Below, in pieces: positions 6,039-6,920 of a stretch of 6,920 nt of DNA (its first letter is position 1; every line of letters begins with the position of its first letter). Origin of the DNA: Actinomycetes bacterium (lineage in GTDB: Bacteria > Actinomycetota > Actinomycetes > Actinomycetales > Cellulomonadaceae); NCBI GenBank assembly GCA_023460255.1, contig JAEWQZ010000158.1:1-6920 (forward strand), in the 5' to 3' direction. A program made the translations under genes and the position numbers. The notes under the pieces are model-generated. The model saw only the letters and a list, made by a program, of their open reading frames with translations. It was not told the origin of the DNA and did not search any database.

Positions 6039-6920
6039 AGACGCGAGCATCTCCTGCGCGAGGGCAAACACGACATCTGGCATCCCCTGATCGCCGAAGT
6101 CCCGTCGGATGACTTCCAGGTCATCGGGCCCCAGCCCATACCCGTGAGCGACCGTGGCCTCCAGCGCCGCCAGCAGGCGCTCTCGGCTCTCTGTTGCGTA
6201 CGGGGAACCTGATGCGACCGCCCGGGTGTCGATTCCACCAGCGAGCATCGTCAGGCCGGCATTGTGTAGGAGCACGGCAGTCCTGGCGGCGAGGGCGCTC
6301 AAGTCCGCTGGGGTGAGCTTCGGCAGCGGGAGGTTGTTGATCACCGGAGCTGTCACGTGACGATCGACGAAGCGCCGTGCCCACCAATCCTCAGTGCTCG
6401 TGTTCAGCAGTCCGACGAGTGCAAGGAGCGCGGTCGGCGAGCTGCCTGCCACATGGGCGACGGCATGCACGTAGCCCTTGTTATGGAGGTATCCAGCCGA
6501 CGGTAGGGCCGACGCGATCAGCGTTCGGGTGTCGTCGCTTCTGCTCGGGTGTCGGAAGATCACGACAGGGTGGTTGTTTCCGAGTGCGGGACGTCCGTCT
6601 TTATCAGCCCCAACGCCACGCGACTTCGCGGCAAGACCGCCGAAGTCTCGGAGGAACTGCTTCACAGCAGCGTCCCGGATCGCGAAAGCGTCCACATGAC
6701 GCGTCATCATCACTCGCCAGGCGCCAGGCGTCTCCGCCGTTGTGACGAGGCCGTGGTCGGGGCCGCTTCCTCGGAAGTCCCAGCGCGCGTCATGCACTCC
6801 CTGCACCCACGAGCCCGGCTGCGAGAGGCGCGAGAACTTGCGCATCTTGTCGAAGACACGTTTGTCGTCGGCGCTTTCAAACCATGGCACGACCATGGAG
6901 TCCGAGAGCTCCGCCAGTTC
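6021..6920 (-). CDS. DNA methyltransferase, C-terminal target-recognition part (Eco57I/PglX-like; 5' end outside window)
   Basis: The frame is open to the window edge on the minus strand, so the ATG at 6896 is probably internal and the gene starts beyond 6920; 299 residues are visible. No SAM-binding or NPPY catalytic motif lies in this part, so the call rests on the C-terminal pattern of large N6-adenine methyltransferases (Eco57I/type IIG, PglX and related). Counted from the internal ATG, the features are: a polar stretch ending HPVVIFRHPSRSDDTRTLIAS (~109-129), with the RTLIA block typical of their recognition domain; YLHNKGYVHAV (~136-146); LVGLLNTSTEDWWARR (~160-175); and INNLPLPKL (~186-194). 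A helical tail follows. In this role it would methylate host DNA at a specific site so that the PLD-helicase encoded next spares it. Whether the missing N-terminus also carries a nuclease cannot be told. The family is likely; the base modified is inferred. Confidence 0.72.
   Translation of the reverse strand, partial: ELAELSDSMVVPWFESADDKRVFDKMRKFSRLSQPGSWVQGVHDARWDFRGSGPDHGLVTTAETPGAWRVMMTRHVDAFAIRDAAVKQFLRDFGGLAAKSRGVGADKDGRPALGNNHPVVIFRHPSRSDDTRTLIASALPSAGYLHNKGYVHAVAHVAGSSPTALLALVGLLNTSTEDWWARRFVDRHVTAPVINNLPLPKLTPADLSALAARTAVLLHNAGLTMLAGGIDTRAVASGSPYATESRERLLAALEATVAHGYGLGPDDLEVIRRDFGDQGMPDVVFALAQEMLASGDMNA

Noticed and set aside
1487..6920. Firm naming as DISARM, BREX/Pgl or Mokosh
   Set aside because: A methyltransferase and SNF2 helicase recall DISARM, but no DUF1998 protein or DrmA-type helicase is seen. 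No PglZ or BrxC for BREX is seen. Mokosh uses a different (SF1, Upf1-like) helicase with PLD. The upstream part of the locus is missing, so no name is justified.

Overview
The window comes from a high-GC Gram-positive genome, most likely an actinomycete. Codons end mostly in G or C, GTG starts are used, and the left-hand relaxase tail is of the kind found on actinobacterial conjugative elements. No rRNA, tRNA, CRISPR array or insertion sequence is visible. No promoter is visible either: both gene clusters enter the window already running. The longest non-coding stretch is about 13 bases.

Left part (1-1473, + strand): the 3' end of a long gene that I read as a MobF/TrwC-type conjugative relaxase. 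It is followed 4 bases later by a small protein with two predicted membrane helices. This looks like the end of a transfer module of an integrative conjugative element or plasmid.

Right part (1487-6920, - strand): three tightly coupled genes that converge on the transfer genes. In transcription order they are: (i) the C-terminal, target-recognition-like part of a large DNA methyltransferase of the Eco57I/PglX kind, cut by the window edge; (ii) a 1149-residue SNF2-type helicase with an N-terminal phospholipase D-like (HKD) nuclease domain; (iii) a 363-residue protein with an N-terminal Swt1-type HEPN domain carrying an intact R-N-x3-H RNase motif and a C-terminal DUF3320-like region. Both junctions are 4-base stop/start overlaps (ATGA and GTGA), so translation is probably coupled.

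Taken together, I infer a restriction-modification-like anti-phage module. The methyltransferase would mark self DNA, the PLD-helicase would track on and cut unmarked DNA, and the HEPN protein would add an RNA-cleaving or abortive arm. The module appears to ride on a mobile element. Each part belongs to a known family, but I cannot match the combination with confidence to a named system (DISARM, BREX/Pgl, Mokosh and classical Type I or III do not fit on what is visible). It is therefore the main candidate for an undescribed or poorly described system here.
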